Assembly (NCBI GenBank): GCA_021825365.1
Contig: JAKAHR010000008.1
Location: 1 to 64,000, forward strand
Reading direction: 5' to 3'
Length of the DNA stretch: 64,000 bases
DNA from: Nitrospirota bacterium
Lineage (GTDB): Bacteria > Nitrospirota > Thermodesulfovibrionia > Thermodesulfovibrionales > UBA6898
The translations under genes were made by a program, and so were the position numbers. Positions 52,857 to 62,653 of this stretch are shown piece after piece (within the stretch, counting starts at the first letter, position 1; each line of letters starts with the position of its first letter). A model generated the notes under the pieces. The model saw nothing but the letters and a program-made list of their open reading frames with translations, searched no databases and was not told where the DNA came from.

Positions 52857-53723
52857 TTGACGGGCATCTCCGTAATCATACGTTGCAAGAATGAAGAAAA
52901 GGCATTGGGCCGGTGCCTGGCAACGATCTTCACCCAGCAGACTGATGTCTCTTTTGAAGTGATCGTCGTTGATTCAGGCTCCACCGACCACACCCTCACC
53001 ATCGCCAGGGAATATCCGGTTCGATTATTCGAAATACCGCCTGAGTCTTTCAGTTTCGGCTTTGCCCTGAACCACGGGATAGAAAGAGCGGACGGGGCGA
53101 TCATAGTCAATATCTCCGCTCATTGCATTCCGGTGCATAACACCTGGCTCTCTGAAATCACGGGTCCGGTCCGGGAAGGCCGGGCAGATGCTGTGTATGG
53201 ACGCCAGGTGCCGGTCAAGGGGGTTAATCCGTTTGAGGAGGTTTCCCTCGATAGACATTTTCCCGGGACAGAAAAAAGCGGCGGGAGAGTCGCCTTTTCC
53301 AATGCCAACTGCTCCTTTCTCAGGAAGATGTGGGAGGTGGTCAGGTTTGACGAGGCGCTGCCGAGCTGGGAGGACTTCCTCTGGTATCTTCTCCTGAAGG
53401 ACAGATACCGCTTTCACTATTGTCCGGAAGCCGCGGTATATCACAGCCATCCGTTTTCCGTTGATTCCGTAACAAGGCGTTCCTATAACGACGGCAGGGC
53501 ATTCAGGATGATGAAAGAGAAATACGATATCGATCTGATCGGGAAGGATTATCCGACCATCCTGGCCAAGGGAAGACTCTTTATGGAGGACGTAAAGAAC
53601 CACATGAGTTTCTTCGTCCATAACGGATATGCATCGCGGATCTTTCTGACGCCGGTTGTGAGGCTCCTCGCCTTTAAGGCGTATCGGGACGGGTATAAGT
53701 CGGTAAAACAAAAGCCTTTATAG
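52857..53723 (+). CDS. Glycosyltransferase family 2 (rhamnosyltransferase-like)
   Basis: 288 residues, beginning at a TTG (52857). ISVIIRCKNEEKALGRCLAT, FEVIVVDSGSTDHTLTIARE and AFSNANCSFLRKMWEVVRFD with LPSWEDFLWYLLLKDRYRFH identify the GT2 group that includes WbbL-like enzymes. It is closely similar in layout to the GT2 half of the preceding bifunctional protein and to the gene at 4141. The ribosome binding site is weak, as is common in this operon. Confidence 0.82.
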   Translation: MTGISVIIRCKNEEKALGRCLATIFTQQTDVSFEVIVVDSGSTDHTLTIAREYPVRLFEIPPESFSFGFALNHGIERADGAIIVNISAHCIPVHNTWLSEITGPVREGRADAVYGRQVPVKGVNPFEEVSLDRHFPGTEKSGGRVAFSNANCSFLRKMWEVVRFDEALPSWEDFLWYLLLKDRYRFHYCPEAAVYHSHPFSVDSVTRRSYNDGRAFRMMKEKYDIDLIGKDYPTILAKGRLFMEDVKNHMSFFVHNGYASRIFLTPVVRLLAFKAYRDGYKSVKQKPL

Positions 53724-53738
53724 TACAATCATATTCAC

Positions 53739-56700
53739 ATGAGGAAAGAAGACACCCTGGTCTCTATCATAGTCAGAACAAAGGACAGGCCGGACCTTCT
53801 GCGGAATGCCCTGACGAGCATCTCCCGCCAGACGTACCGGCCGGTCGAGGTCGTGCTGGTCAATGATGGAGGCTGTGACCTCGAAGTCGGGGAACTCTCT
53901 CGTCTGCTCGACGATATACCCCTGAACTACATAGAACTCGCGACGAGTGCGGGCCGGGCGCACGCCGGAAATAGGGGACTACAGGCGGCAAAGGGCCGGT
54001 TTATCGGGTTCCTGGACGATGACGATGAGTTCTATCCCGGCCATGTGGAAACGCTCGTCAGCTTCCTCTTGGATGGCGATTTCAGGATCGCCTATTCCGA
54101 TGCCGTCACCGTCTGCAAGGAAAGACGTGGCGGCAGCCTCATCCAGGTGGACAGGGAACTGGTCTTCTCTCAGGACTTCGATTACGATAAGCTGGTCTTC
54201 GAAAACTATATCCCGTTCATGTGTTTGATGTTTGACCGGGACCCCCTTATGGAATCCGGAGGCCTGGACGAAGACCTCGAACTCTATGAAGACTGGGAAT
54301 TGCTGATCAGGATGGGGAGCAGGTATCCGTTTCATCATATAGGAAAGGCAACCGCTGACTATAATCAGTGGAGCGCGGAATTGCAGATTTCCCAGCAGAA
54401 CCGGGACATGGACTTTGTCAGAGAGTCCTATCTAAAGGTGATGCGAAAACACATCGAAAAGATCACACCCGAGCGGGTCCACTCATTTGTGGCCCACCAT
54501 GCTCATACAAATCTTATATTCAGGGGCATTCAAAAAGAGGCGGAAGAATATAAGACCAGGGTCTCGCGCGCCGAGGACCTTGAGGCCGCGGTCACGGAAA
54601 AGGATGCCGCGATTCGCAGACTGGAGACAGCCGTCAGGGAAAAAGACGCACGGATAGATGCTATTGAGCGGTCGGCCAGGGAAAGAGATCGTCAAACAGA
54701 TGGCATCAGGCATGCCCTGGAGGAAAAAGATGCATATATCCAATCGATCCATGCGGGTCACGGGTGGAGGCTTTTGACGAAGTATTTCAGCATGAGGGAC
54801 AAAATCCTGCCCCAGGGAAGCAAAAGAAGAACTGTAGCCAAAACGCTGTTGCGGGCCTTTTCGCGTCGTTCGAATCCTTCCGTACGCCCCGGGGACAACA
54901 ATGAGGGAGAGTATTCGCCTCGCCCGGCTGCGACACAGGAGGAATCATCCCTGTCTTCCCGGCCCGGCGCCTCGGCTGTGACCGTACAGATCCCGCCGAC
55001 AGATCCGGCGGCCGACTATTTCAGCTTTATATCCGGCCTGAGCATGCGGAAGGACGACTACGTACCGGTTTCCGTTCCGGATATTCAGACGCCACCTGTC
55101 AAGCTGATCGCCTTCTATCTTCCGCAGTTTCATCCGATCCCGGAGAATGATGAGTGGTGGGGCAGGGGGTTCACCGAATGGACGAATGTAGCCAGGGCCT
55201 TGCCGCAATTCATGGGACACTATCAGCCCAGGCTCCCCGGAGAGTTGGGCTTCTATGATTTGAGGCTCCCGGAAGTACAGAGAAGACAGGTTGAGCTGGC
55301 CAAACAGTACGGTGTAAACGGTTTTTGCGTGCACTTCTATTGGTTCAACGGCAAGACCCTGCTCGAAAGGCCGCTAAAGGAGTTTGCAGAGAATCTCGAC
55401 TTCCCCTTCTGCATAAACTGGGCAAATGAGAATTGGACGAGGAGATGGGACGGACTGGACAAGGAAATCCTGATTTCCCAAAGACACTCCGAAGAGGACG
55501 ACATCGCATTTATCAGTTATGTCTCCCGGTATCTGAGCAACAGGAATTACATAAGGGTGGACTCCAAGCCGCTCCTGGTGATGTACAGGCCCGGCCTGCT
55601 TCCGGACGCCAGGGCAACGTCGGAGCGATGGAGACGATGGTGTCTGGATAACGGCATCGGAGAGATATATCTCGCGGCCGTGGCTTCCTTTGATGAAGTG
55701 GATCCGGGCCGGATCGGCTTTGATGCCCTCGTGGAATTCCCACCCCTTGGCGGGTTCCCTTTTGAGGATACCTCTCATCAGCTCAAGGTGATAAATCCCG
55801 AGTACCGGGGCATTGCCGCAGATTATAAGAAAGCGGCCGATTTCTATGTGAATTCGGCCCAGCCTCCTTTCACGAAGTTCCGCGGAATAGTGCCCGGGTG
55901 GGACAATGAGGCAAGGAGGCCGGGGAGAGGAAATGCCCTCATCAATTCCAGCCCCTCCGCCTATAGGGAATGGCTGAGAACCCTCTGCGATTATACGATC
56001 AGGAATTTTCCCCCTGAAGAAAGACTCGTCTTTATCAATGCATGGAATGAATGGGCAGAAGGCGCATATCTTGAGCCTGACCGCAGATACGGGTATGCCT
56101 ATCTGCAGGCCACGGCCGAGGCCCTTGAGCCCCCTGAAGGATCATCTGCCCTGCCCGGCAGATGGAAGATATTATTCGTATCCCATGACGCATGGAAGGG
56201 CGGCGCGCAGACTGTTTTGCTGAACGTACTTTCGTGGTTTAAGAGACACACCCATACGGATATCAGAATACTGTGCCTGGATGGGGGAGAGCTCCTGCCC
56301 TGCTTCGAGGAATGGGGAGATACGCTTGTCTTGAGCAGCATGCGGGACAGCGGAACCCCTGAAGAGGAAGTGAACCGCAAACTCCGGGAATTTTGCGGCA
56401 GCACCCCTGACCTGATCTACTGCAACTCCGCAGCTTCAGGCCGGGAATACAGACTGCTCCTGACGCTGGGAACCCCGATAATCATGCATTTCCATGAACT
56501 GGAAATGAGCATAAAGCGGTATGCTGCCGATTGCATCGGCGATGTAATTAGACATTCAGCGCATTTCATCGCCATTTCCAATGCTGTCCGTGATAACCTC
56601 ATGAACAACCACGGTGTCCCTGGAGAAAAGATCAGCACGGTTTACTCCAGTATCACTCCTGATAGTTCTGCAGAAGTTGCCAGAGACACAACAAAGCAGG

Positions 56701-59201
56701 AAATCAGGGACCGGCTCGGCCTGGAGAGGGACAAATTCCTTGTCTTTGGGTGCGGCCTGGGGATGGCCTTCCGTAAGGGGGCTGACCTCTTTATAGAGGT
56801 GGCCCGCACCATGAGAAACAGGGGGATCGATAATTTCCATTTTTACTGGATCGGCGGAGATTTTGACGTCAGCGGAGATGACACCCGCTACGGCGTGTGG
56901 GCCGACCATATCACCGCGATGAGAAAAGATGGTCTGGACAGGTACGTAACATTCCTGGGAGTCAAGGACAAGCCGCGGGAGTACATGCGGGCCGGCGATG
57001 TCTTTCTTTTGCCGTCACGGGAGGAGCCTGTCGGCCTGGTCGGCCTGGAGGCTGCCGAATGCGGCCTGCCGGTCATCTGCTTTGCCGATGCCGGCGGCAT
57101 GCCCGATTTTGTCGCGGATGACGCCGGGTTTATCGTCCCGTATGAGGAGGTGGGGATTATGGCCGAAAGGGTCGCCCTTCTCATGGAGGACGCTGACTTA
57201 AGACGGCAGTTGGGAGACAGTGCCCGGGAAAAGGTGCTCTCCCGCTTCACCGTCGAACAGACAACGCCGCTTATCCTGTCCGCATGTCGTTTGACAGCCC
57301 GAAAGGAACCGACAGTTTCGGTGATCGTGCCGAACTATAACCACGAACGCTACCTGCAGAAAAGGCTCGACAGCATCTTCAACCAGACCTTCAGGGACTT
57401 CGAGGTGATCCTTCTTGATGACGCCTCCACGGACAACAGCATGGAGATTCTCGCTGCTTACGCCGATCGTGCCGACGTCCACCTTGTAAGAAATGAAACG
57501 AATTCCGGATCCCCTTTCAAACAGTGGCTTAAGGGATTGGATATGGCAAGGGCGGATGTCATCTGGATAGCAGAGTCAGACGATATATGCGAACCCCGGT
57601 TCCTCGAAACCCTGCTCCCGGCCTTCCGGAACGCCGGGATAAAACTGGCATATGCAAATTCCCATGTAATAGACGAGCAGGACAGGGTCACCGGGGATTA
57701 TGAAAACGGCGAGTACCTGTCATCCCTTTCCCCGACCAAATGGAAGAAGAGCTACCGGGTTCGCGCAGCAGAAGAGATCAATGACGGTCTCGGGGTTAAA
57801 GACACGATCCTCAACGTCAGTTCGGTCCTCTTCAGGAGGTTCCCCTTCACCGGGGAGTTCCGCAAGACGCTCGAAGGCATGCGCATCGCGGGAGATTGGT
57901 ACTTCATCGTCAATGCGATAAAGAACGGCTCCCTGCAATACGATGCGGCGAAGCTGAATTATCACCGGAGGCACGAGGAAAGCGTCATCGGCAAGACCGT
58001 ATCGGGCAAGAAGATGGAAGACTTTTTCCGTGAATTCCGTGTGGTGCAACAATTCATCTTCCGGAATTATGCGTTGGATGGGAACTTCCCGGCGAAATGG
58101 GAAGACTACCTGAGGAAGCAATGGGATGACTTTTATCCCGGCAGGCCGTTTGAGGAATTGCAGGCGTATTATCCCCTTGACGAAATGAGAGAGACAGTCC
58201 TGCGGAAGGCGAAGGATCCTGAGGGAAAAGGGGTCTGCGCGGAAGATTCAGCCCGCCATTCGCTGACGCCCGGCGGACACGGGGCGGACAATGTGGAAAT
58301 CCTTCGTGAGATCGAGGCTGCCCTTGCCGGGATGCACGACTTTTCTGCCGTATCACTAAAGAGGCTGCTGGGGAGTGTTTCAGACGAATTCTATTTCTGG
58401 CTGCTGACAGAGGGGCATAAGCGGAGCGAGAGCCAGGCCCTGCTGTCCCTGCTGCCGGCCATGCCGGATGAGCAGATCCAGATTAACTGGACAGGATGCA
58501 GCGGCCATGAAACCCTGCGCCAGGCCTTTCTCGCTTTCAGCCTTTTCAAGAAGATAATCACCAAACATCACAAGGATATCCGATCCTGCGACAGGATATT
58601 GGATTTCGGCTGCGGCTGGGGCAGGATCATCAGGTTCTTCCTGAAGGATATTGAGCCGGAGGGACTGTGGGGAATCGATTGCTATGAAGAGGCGATCACC
58701 ATCTGCAGGAAGTCTAATCTGAGATGCAATTTCGAATCCATCGATGTCATGCCTCCAACCCATTTGCCTGATGATTTTTTCGACGCCATATATCTATATT
58801 CCGTCTTTTCACACCTGTCCGAGGAGGCACATATGGCATGGCTGCTTGAGTTCAGGCGCATCCTGAAGCCTGGTGGAATTGTTATCGCCACCACAAGGCC
58901 TCGCGCCTTTATCCTGGAATGCGACGCCATGAGGAAGAACAAGGATGTAAAGGAATTTCAGCACGGGGCGGTTAAGTCCTTTCCGGATGTCGGGAAATGT
59001 CTGGCGGAGTATGACAACGGCAGGTTCTGCCACAGCCCGACCGGCGGAGGGGGAGTCTTGTCCGCCTCGTTCTACGGCGAGACCGCCATACCCAAAATAT
59101 ATGCGTTGAACCGCTGGTCAAAACACTTTTCCCTTGTTGATTTCATGTACGACGAAGAGCATCAAGGCTTTGACCAAAACGTGATCATCGCAAAGAAGTA
59201 A
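53739..59201 (+). CDS. Giant multi-domain glycan enzyme: GT2, coiled coil, WbsX/GH99-like, GT4, GT2, methyltransferase
   Basis: 1820 residues. GT2 at about 1-220 ([40 protein letters not shown]). Coiled coil at about 265-340. WbsX/GH99-like domain at about 448-790 ([57 protein letters not shown]). GT4 at about 808-1170 ([40 protein letters not shown]). Second GT2 at about 1188-1430 ([40 protein letters not shown]). Methyltransferase at about 1600-1820 ([20 protein letters not shown]). A single enzyme may build, trim or cap one repeat unit. TACAAT lies 9 bases before the ATG. It is the last gene of the glycan operon. Confidence 0.9.
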   Translation: MRKEDTLVSIIVRTKDRPDLLRNALTSISRQTYRPVEVVLVNDGGCDLEVGELSRLLDDIPLNYIELATSAGRAHAGNRGLQAAKGRFIGFLDDDDEFYPGHVETLVSFLLDGDFRIAYSDAVTVCKERRGGSLIQVDRELVFSQDFDYDKLVFENYIPFMCLMFDRDPLMESGGLDEDLELYEDWELLIRMGSRYPFHHIGKATADYNQWSAELQISQQNRDMDFVRESYLKVMRKHIEKITPERVHSFVAHHAHTNLIFRGIQKEAEEYKTRVSRAEDLEAAVTEKDAAIRRLETAVREKDARIDAIERSARERDRQTDGIRHALEEKDAYIQSIHAGHGWRLLTKYFSMRDKILPQGSKRRTVAKTLLRAFSRRSNPSVRPGDNNEGEYSPRPAATQEESSLSSRPGASAVTVQIPPTDPAADYFSFISGLSMRKDDYVPVSVPDIQTPPVKLIAFYLPQFHPIPENDEWWGRGFTEWTNVARALPQFMGHYQPRLPGELGFYDLRLPEVQRRQVELAKQYGVNGFCVHFYWFNGKTLLERPLKEFAENLDFPFCINWANENWTRRWDGLDKEILISQRHSEEDDIAFISYVSRYLSNRNYIRVDSKPLLVMYRPGLLPDARATSERWRRWCLDNGIGEIYLAAVASFDEVDPGRIGFDALVEFPPLGGFPFEDTSHQLKVINPEYRGIAADYKKAADFYVNSAQPPFTKFRGIVPGWDNEARRPGRGNALINSSPSAYREWLRTLCDYTIRNFPPEERLVFINAWNEWAEGAYLEPDRRYGYAYLQATAEALEPPEGSSALPGRWKILFVSHDAWKGGAQTVLLNVLSWFKRHTHTDIRILCLDGGELLPCFEEWGDTLVLSSMRDSGTPEEEVNRKLREFCGSTPDLIYCNSAASGREYRLLLTLGTPIIMHFHELEMSIKRYAADCIGDVIRHSAHFIAISNAVRDNLMNNHGVPGEKISTVYSSITPDSSAEVARDTTKQEIRDRLGLERDKFLVFGCGLGMAFRKGADLFIEVARTMRNRGIDNFHFYWIGGDFDVSGDDTRYGVWADHITAMRKDGLDRYVTFLGVKDKPREYMRAGDVFLLPSREEPVGLVGLEAAECGLPVICFADAGGMPDFVADDAGFIVPYEEVGIMAERVALLMEDADLRRQLGDSAREKVLSRFTVEQTTPLILSACRLTARKEPTVSVIVPNYNHERYLQKRLDSIFNQTFRDFEVILLDDASTDNSMEILAAYADRADVHLVRNETNSGSPFKQWLKGLDMARADVIWIAESDDICEPRFLETLLPAFRNAGIKLAYANSHVIDEQDRVTGDYENGEYLSSLSPTKWKKSYRVRAAEEINDGLGVKDTILNVSSVLFRRFPFTGEFRKTLEGMRIAGDWYFIVNAIKNGSLQYDAAKLNYHRRHEESVIGKTVSGKKMEDFFREFRVVQQFIFRNYALDGNFPAKWEDYLRKQWDDFYPGRPFEELQAYYPLDEMRETVLRKAKDPEGKGVCAEDSARHSLTPGGHGADNVEILREIEAALAGMHDFSAVSLKRLLGSVSDEFYFWLLTEGHKRSESQALLSLLPAMPDEQIQINWTGCSGHETLRQAFLAFSLFKKIITKHHKDIRSCDRILDFGCGWGRIIRFFLKDIEPEGLWGIDCYEEAITICRKSNLRCNFESIDVMPPTHLPDDFFDAIYLYSVFSHLSEEAHMAWLLEFRRILKPGGIVIATTRPRAFILECDAMRKNKDVKEFQHGAVKSFPDVGKCLAEYDNGRFCHSPTGGGGVLSASFYGETAIPKIYALNRWSKHFSLVDFMYDEEHQGFDQNVIIAKK

Positions 59202-59430
59202 AGACCCCTCCGCTCCGGCTGATTCAGCACATCGGAGTGCGCTGTGAGCCCTGGGACTAATGCCGATCTCCCGCCCGTCCTCCGCATTGCTCAGGAACGG
59301 ATATGATAGAGGTGCCGGGTATGGATCTCGGCGATCCTTCGAGAGGGCACTCGGGCAGGCCTTTCAGGCCCGAAGGGCCTTGTCCCAATTGAATTTTTTA
59401 CTCCGAACTGGTAAAGTGTTTTTAATTGTG
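59202..59430 (+). other. Gap of about 230 bases between the glycan operon and the amidase
   Basis: It contains a GC-rich hairpin (GGCCC-GAA-GGGCC around 59368-59380), possibly ending the glycan operon, and then the promoter at 59389-59417. No gene is seen; the upstream extension of the amidase frame through here looks non-conserved. Confidence 0.5.
59389..59417 (+). promoter_or_regulatory. Putative promoter of the amidase/actin/SPOR operon
   Basis: TTGAAT (59389-59394), 17 bases, then TAAAGT (59412-59417). The likely start codon at 59431 lies only 13 bases downstream, so the leader would be very short. Confidence 0.5.
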
Positions 59431-60480
59431 ATGATACCCCTTTTCCCCAGGAAGAAAGAATTACGGGTTCGTCAGGCGATCCTGAGGGGAGTTTATGAAG
59501 AAAATCTCAGGATAATCGGCAGAAAGCGGGTGGCCCTTGACCGGCCAAGACCGTTCTTCCTCAAGAAGCTCTTTCTCTCCCTGATGCTTACCCTCATCGC
59601 GGTCCTGATCCACGGCAACCGCCTTACGTCCTCGTCTGTTCCGGAGCTGGCCGGTTTCAGTCTGTTGCCCTCAAAGACCCTGCACCAGCCGGCCCAGGAC
59701 CCGGCCGCCCCTGCAGACTATAAGACCCTCATCAGCAACCCTGATTATCCTGTCAGCCGCATCTTCGGCCTCGGGATCAAGACGATCATGATCGACCCGG
59801 GCCACGGCGGCTCGGACTCCGGCACCTCCGGGAAGATGGGGACAAAGGAAAAGGACATAACGCTCGATATCGCCCAAAGGCTGAAGGCCCGCCTCGAAAA
59901 ACACGGCCGCTTCACCGTCCTCCTGACAAGAGACAGGGATGTCGCCGTGCCGTTGAACAGGCGCGTGGAGATGGCGATCGCCAATAAGGCGGACCTCTTC
60001 ATCTCGATCCACCTTAACTACCTTCCCGCCAAGCCGATCAACATCATTGAGACGTACTATTTCGGACCCACGACGGACGAGAAGGCCCTGAAGCTGGCTG
60101 AGCAGGAAAACGCCGGATCGCAGTACGGTCCGAGCGATTTCAAGAAGATCATCGCGAACATCGGCGATACCCTGAAGCTGCAGGAGTCCCGGACCTTCGC
60201 TTCGTCCATACAAAAGACCCTCTACCAGAACATCAGGCGCGAAGTCGGCAATGTCTATGACTTCGGGGTCAAACGGGCGCCCTTCGTGGTCCTCCTCGGC
60301 GTAAATGTCCCCTCTGTCCTGGCCGAGGTCTCCTGCCTGAGCAATCGGGAAGAAGAGATGAAGCTGCATACCGAGAGTCATCGTGAGAATATCTCCCACT
60401 ATCTTGAAGCCGGGATCTTTGATTATATCAATAAAGGAGAAGCGCGCTATGAGCCAAGCAGACTCGCAGAAAAAAGGTGA
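59431..60480 (+). CDS. N-acetylmuramoyl-L-alanine amidase (Amidase_3, AmiC-like), membrane-anchored
   Basis: 349 residues from the ATG at 59431; the start is uncertain and GTG 59428 is possible. About 45 basic cytoplasmic residues (RKKELRVRQAILRGVYEENL) precede one helix (FLSLMLTLIAVLIHG). A linker leads to the Amidase_3 domain: TIMIDPGHGGSDSGTSG (Zn-binding His125), KEKDITLDIAQRL (Glu ligand), DLFISIHLNYLPAK (His ligand) and VPSVLAEVSCLSNREEE (catalytic Glu). It cleaves the stem peptide from peptidoglycan, leaving denuded glycan. A signal anchor instead of a cleavable signal is unusual. The 3' end overlaps the actin gene by 32 bases. Confidence 0.88.
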   Translation: MIPLFPRKKELRVRQAILRGVYEENLRIIGRKRVALDRPRPFFLKKLFLSLMLTLIAVLIHGNRLTSSSVPELAGFSLLPSKTLHQPAQDPAAPADYKTLISNPDYPVSRIFGLGIKTIMIDPGHGGSDSGTSGKMGTKEKDITLDIAQRLKARLEKHGRFTVLLTRDRDVAVPLNRRVEMAIANKADLFISIHLNYLPAKPINIIETYYFGPTTDEKALKLAEQENAGSQYGPSDFKKIIANIGDTLKLQESRTFASSIQKTLYQNIRREVGNVYDFGVKRAPFVVLLGVNVPSVLAEVSCLSNREEEMKLHTESHRENISHYLEAGIFDYINKGEARYEPSRLAEKR

Positions 60481-61477
60481 CATCCTCTTCGTCGGCATCG
60501 ACCTGGGCACCTCACGCAGTTCTATATCAGCCAGCAACGGCACCCGGGAATGGACCGAGAGCTTCGTGGGATGGCCCAAGGACTTCATCTCGCAAAAGAT
60601 CCTCGGCAAGGCGGTTCTCTTCGGCGCGGATGCCCTCGAACACCGTCTCTCCCTCGACCTCTGCAGGCCCCTTGAGCACGGCGTCATCAAGGAAGGCATA
60701 GAAAAAAGCGAGGATGCGGTCAAGGAGATCATCAGGCACCTCATCGACCTGGCCAAACCGGCTTCCGGCCAGAAGATCCATGCGGTCGTGGGTGTGCCCG
60801 CCGACACGCTGAAGGTCAACAAGCTGGCGATCAGGAGGGCGGTTACCGAATTCGTGCAGTCGCTCCTGGTCGTAAGCGAACCCTTTGCTGTCGCCTACAG
60901 CCTCGACCTCCTCAATAACGCGCTCGTCATCGATATCGGGGCCGGGACGACCGACTTCTGCATCATGCACGGCACCATCCCTTCGGAGGAGGACCAGAAG
61001 ACCATACTCGCTGCCGGCGACTATATCGACGACCAGCTCTATAGTTACCTCGCCGAGAAATACCCGAACTCTCGCTTCAACAAGAATATGGTCCGCCAGT
61101 TCAAGGAGGAGTTCAGTTTCGTCAGGGAGATTCCCGGCGATATGCAGGTGGAGATCCCGGTAGGCGGCAAGCCGGTGATGCATGACATCAAGAACGAGGT
61201 GAAGCGGGCCTGCGAAAGCATCCTGCCCGCCATCGTCGAAACGACCACCGAGATGATCGCCCGGTTCGACCCCGAGTTTCAGATCAAGATCAAAAACAAC
61301 ATCGTCCTGGCAGGGGGCGGGAGCCTCATCAGGGGGCTCAGGGAATACCTGCAGGACTCACTGAAAGAATACGGCCCGTGCAGGGTCACCTCGGTGGAAG
61401 ACCCGCTGTTCGCAGGTTCCGATGGGGCCCTGAAGCTGGCGCTGGACATGCCGTCCAAGTACTGGGAGCAGCTCTGA
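60449..61477 (+). CDS. MamK-like bacterial actin
   Basis: 342 residues from the ATG at 60449 (AAAGGAGAAG upstream). Actin-fold ATP motifs: LFVGIDLGTSRSSISAS (phosphate 1), VVSEPFAVAYSLDLLNNA with Glu144, VIDIGAGTTDFCIM with Asp162, and IVLAGGGSLIRGL (adenosine). The text FVGWPKDFISQKILGKAVLF and the ending MPSKYWEQL follow Magnetospirillum MamK, as I recall it, more closely than MreB. The Glu144/Asp162 pair falls where MamK has its catalytic Glu143/Asp161. It should form dynamic ATP-driven filaments. It is flanked by cell-wall genes, not magnetosome genes. Confidence 0.85.
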   Translation: MSQADSQKKGDILFVGIDLGTSRSSISASNGTREWTESFVGWPKDFISQKILGKAVLFGADALEHRLSLDLCRPLEHGVIKEGIEKSEDAVKEIIRHLIDLAKPASGQKIHAVVGVPADTLKVNKLAIRRAVTEFVQSLLVVSEPFAVAYSLDLLNNALVIDIGAGTTDFCIMHGTIPSEEDQKTILAAGDYIDDQLYSYLAEKYPNSRFNKNMVRQFKEEFSFVREIPGDMQVEIPVGGKPVMHDIKNEVKRACESILPAIVETTTEMIARFDPEFQIKIKNNIVLAGGGSLIRGLREYLQDSLKEYGPCRVTSVEDPLFAGSDGALKLALDMPSKYWEQL

Positions 61478-61516
61478 TGCCCGGGAGAATATCAACTTTC
61501 ACCGAGGAGGTATCTG

Positions 61517-62653
61517 ATGCCCGGTAAGACCGTCCTTGTTATCGATACGGATATCGAGACAGAACAGCAGATCATGGCAGCGCTTGAGGCTGCCGGCTAC
61601 CTGGTCTTTGCCGCACAGACGGATGATGTGCTGTCAGAGACGGCGCTGAAGGTAAGCCCTTCCCTCATGTTCTTCAGCCCGTCCGCCTCCGGCGCAAAGG
61701 GGCTTGAGACCTGCAGGATGATCCATGAGAACACCGCCTTCAGAAACATCCCCATCATCGTTCTTTCTCCCTATGACGAGCCGATGGACACCCGCTATAC
61801 TTCCCTGTACGGGATTGTGGATATACTGCGGATTCCCGTCAGTCCGGAGGAACTCATGAAGAAGACCAGTGCAGCCTTGCAGGGGGGCGCCGGCGAGACC
61901 CAGGAAATTCGCAAGGAGTCTCCGGTTGTGAGCGAGCCTGAAGACCTGTCGCCGGCCTCGGGGGAGGCCATCTTCCCTGATGAGGAAGAGCCCGTCGCCG
62001 TTGAAGCGGTGTCCGAACCGGCAAGGCCCAGGACAGGGAAAAAGGATTGGACCGAAGAGCCGCTCCCCGACGCAACTCCTGCCCTGGAACCGGTACGGAA
62101 GAAAGAAAGAAGCCTTCTGGTTCCGCTCCTCCTGGTGGGCATCGTTGCGATCATTGGGGCAGCCTTTGTCTTTTACAAAGACCTGATCTTCAAGCCCTCT
62201 GCGCCTCCTGTTGCAAAGGTCCAGCCTCCTGCTCCAAAGACGGCTCCGGAAACACCCGCCGCCGCGCCCGCCCCCCAACAGCCAGCCGCCAAAGAGGCTG
62301 AGACGAAGCCGGTTCCCGCCCCTGAAACCAAGCCAGCGCAGCAGCCTGCACCGGCTGTCGCGGCAAAGCCTGCCAAACCTGCATCTCCGGCTGCTCCTGT
62401 TGCTTCTGTTGCAGCCAAGACCGGTCATTCCGTCCAGTTGGGCGCCTTCAGAGATGCCGGGCACGCAGAGGCCCTGGCAAAGAAGTACAGGGACAAGGGG
62501 TATGACGCCTTTGTGAAGAAGACTGACAGCAAAGACAAGGGAACTCTCTACCGGGTACTTGTCGGCAAGTTCGGGGACCGGAAGGAATCGGTCAGGATGT
62601 CTGAAAGTATCCGGTCAAAAGAAAAGGTCCAGGCGGTAGTCTACAGCGATTGA
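61517..62653 (+). CDS. Pseudo-receiver, transmembrane, SPOR-domain protein
   Basis: 378 residues, 40 bases after the actin gene (GAGGAGG upstream). Residues 1-118 have the CheY-like fold (KTVLVIDTDIETEQQIMAAL). The phospho-acceptor position reads LMFFSPSASG, with Ser in place of Asp, and the conserved Lys before Pro is missing (LRIPVSPEEL), so it cannot be phosphorylated normally. One helix lies near 198-218 (LLVPLLLVGIVAIIGAAFVF). A Pro/Ala/Lys-rich periplasmic linker of about 85 residues follows, then a SPOR domain (about 300-378: HSVQLGAFRDAGHAEALAKK, LYRVLVGKFGDRKE). SPOR binds denuded peptidoglycan. Confidence 0.85.
   Translation: MPGKTVLVIDTDIETEQQIMAALEAAGYLVFAAQTDDVLSETALKVSPSLMFFSPSASGAKGLETCRMIHENTAFRNIPIIVLSPYDEPMDTRYTSLYGIVDILRIPVSPEELMKKTSAALQGGAGETQEIRKESPVVSEPEDLSPASGEAIFPDEEEPVAVEAVSEPARPRTGKKDWTEEPLPDATPALEPVRKKERSLLVPLLLVGIVAIIGAAFVFYKDLIFKPSAPPVAKVQPPAPKTAPETPAAAPAPQQPAAKEAETKPVPAPETKPAQQPAPAVAAKPAKPASPAAPVASVAAKTGHSVQLGAFRDAGHAEALAKKYRDKGYDAFVKKTDSKDKGTLYRVLVGKFGDRKESVRMSESIRSKEKVQAVVYSD

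Noticed and set aside
59260-59430. N-terminal extension of the amidase from 59260
   Set aside because: The extra residues overlap a hairpin and a promoter-like pair, and lack a signal sequence or conserved content.
59431-62653. Calling this locus part of a magnetosome island
   Set aside because: Only a MamK-like actin is present. The neighbours are cell-wall proteins and no other mam or mad homologue is seen in the window.
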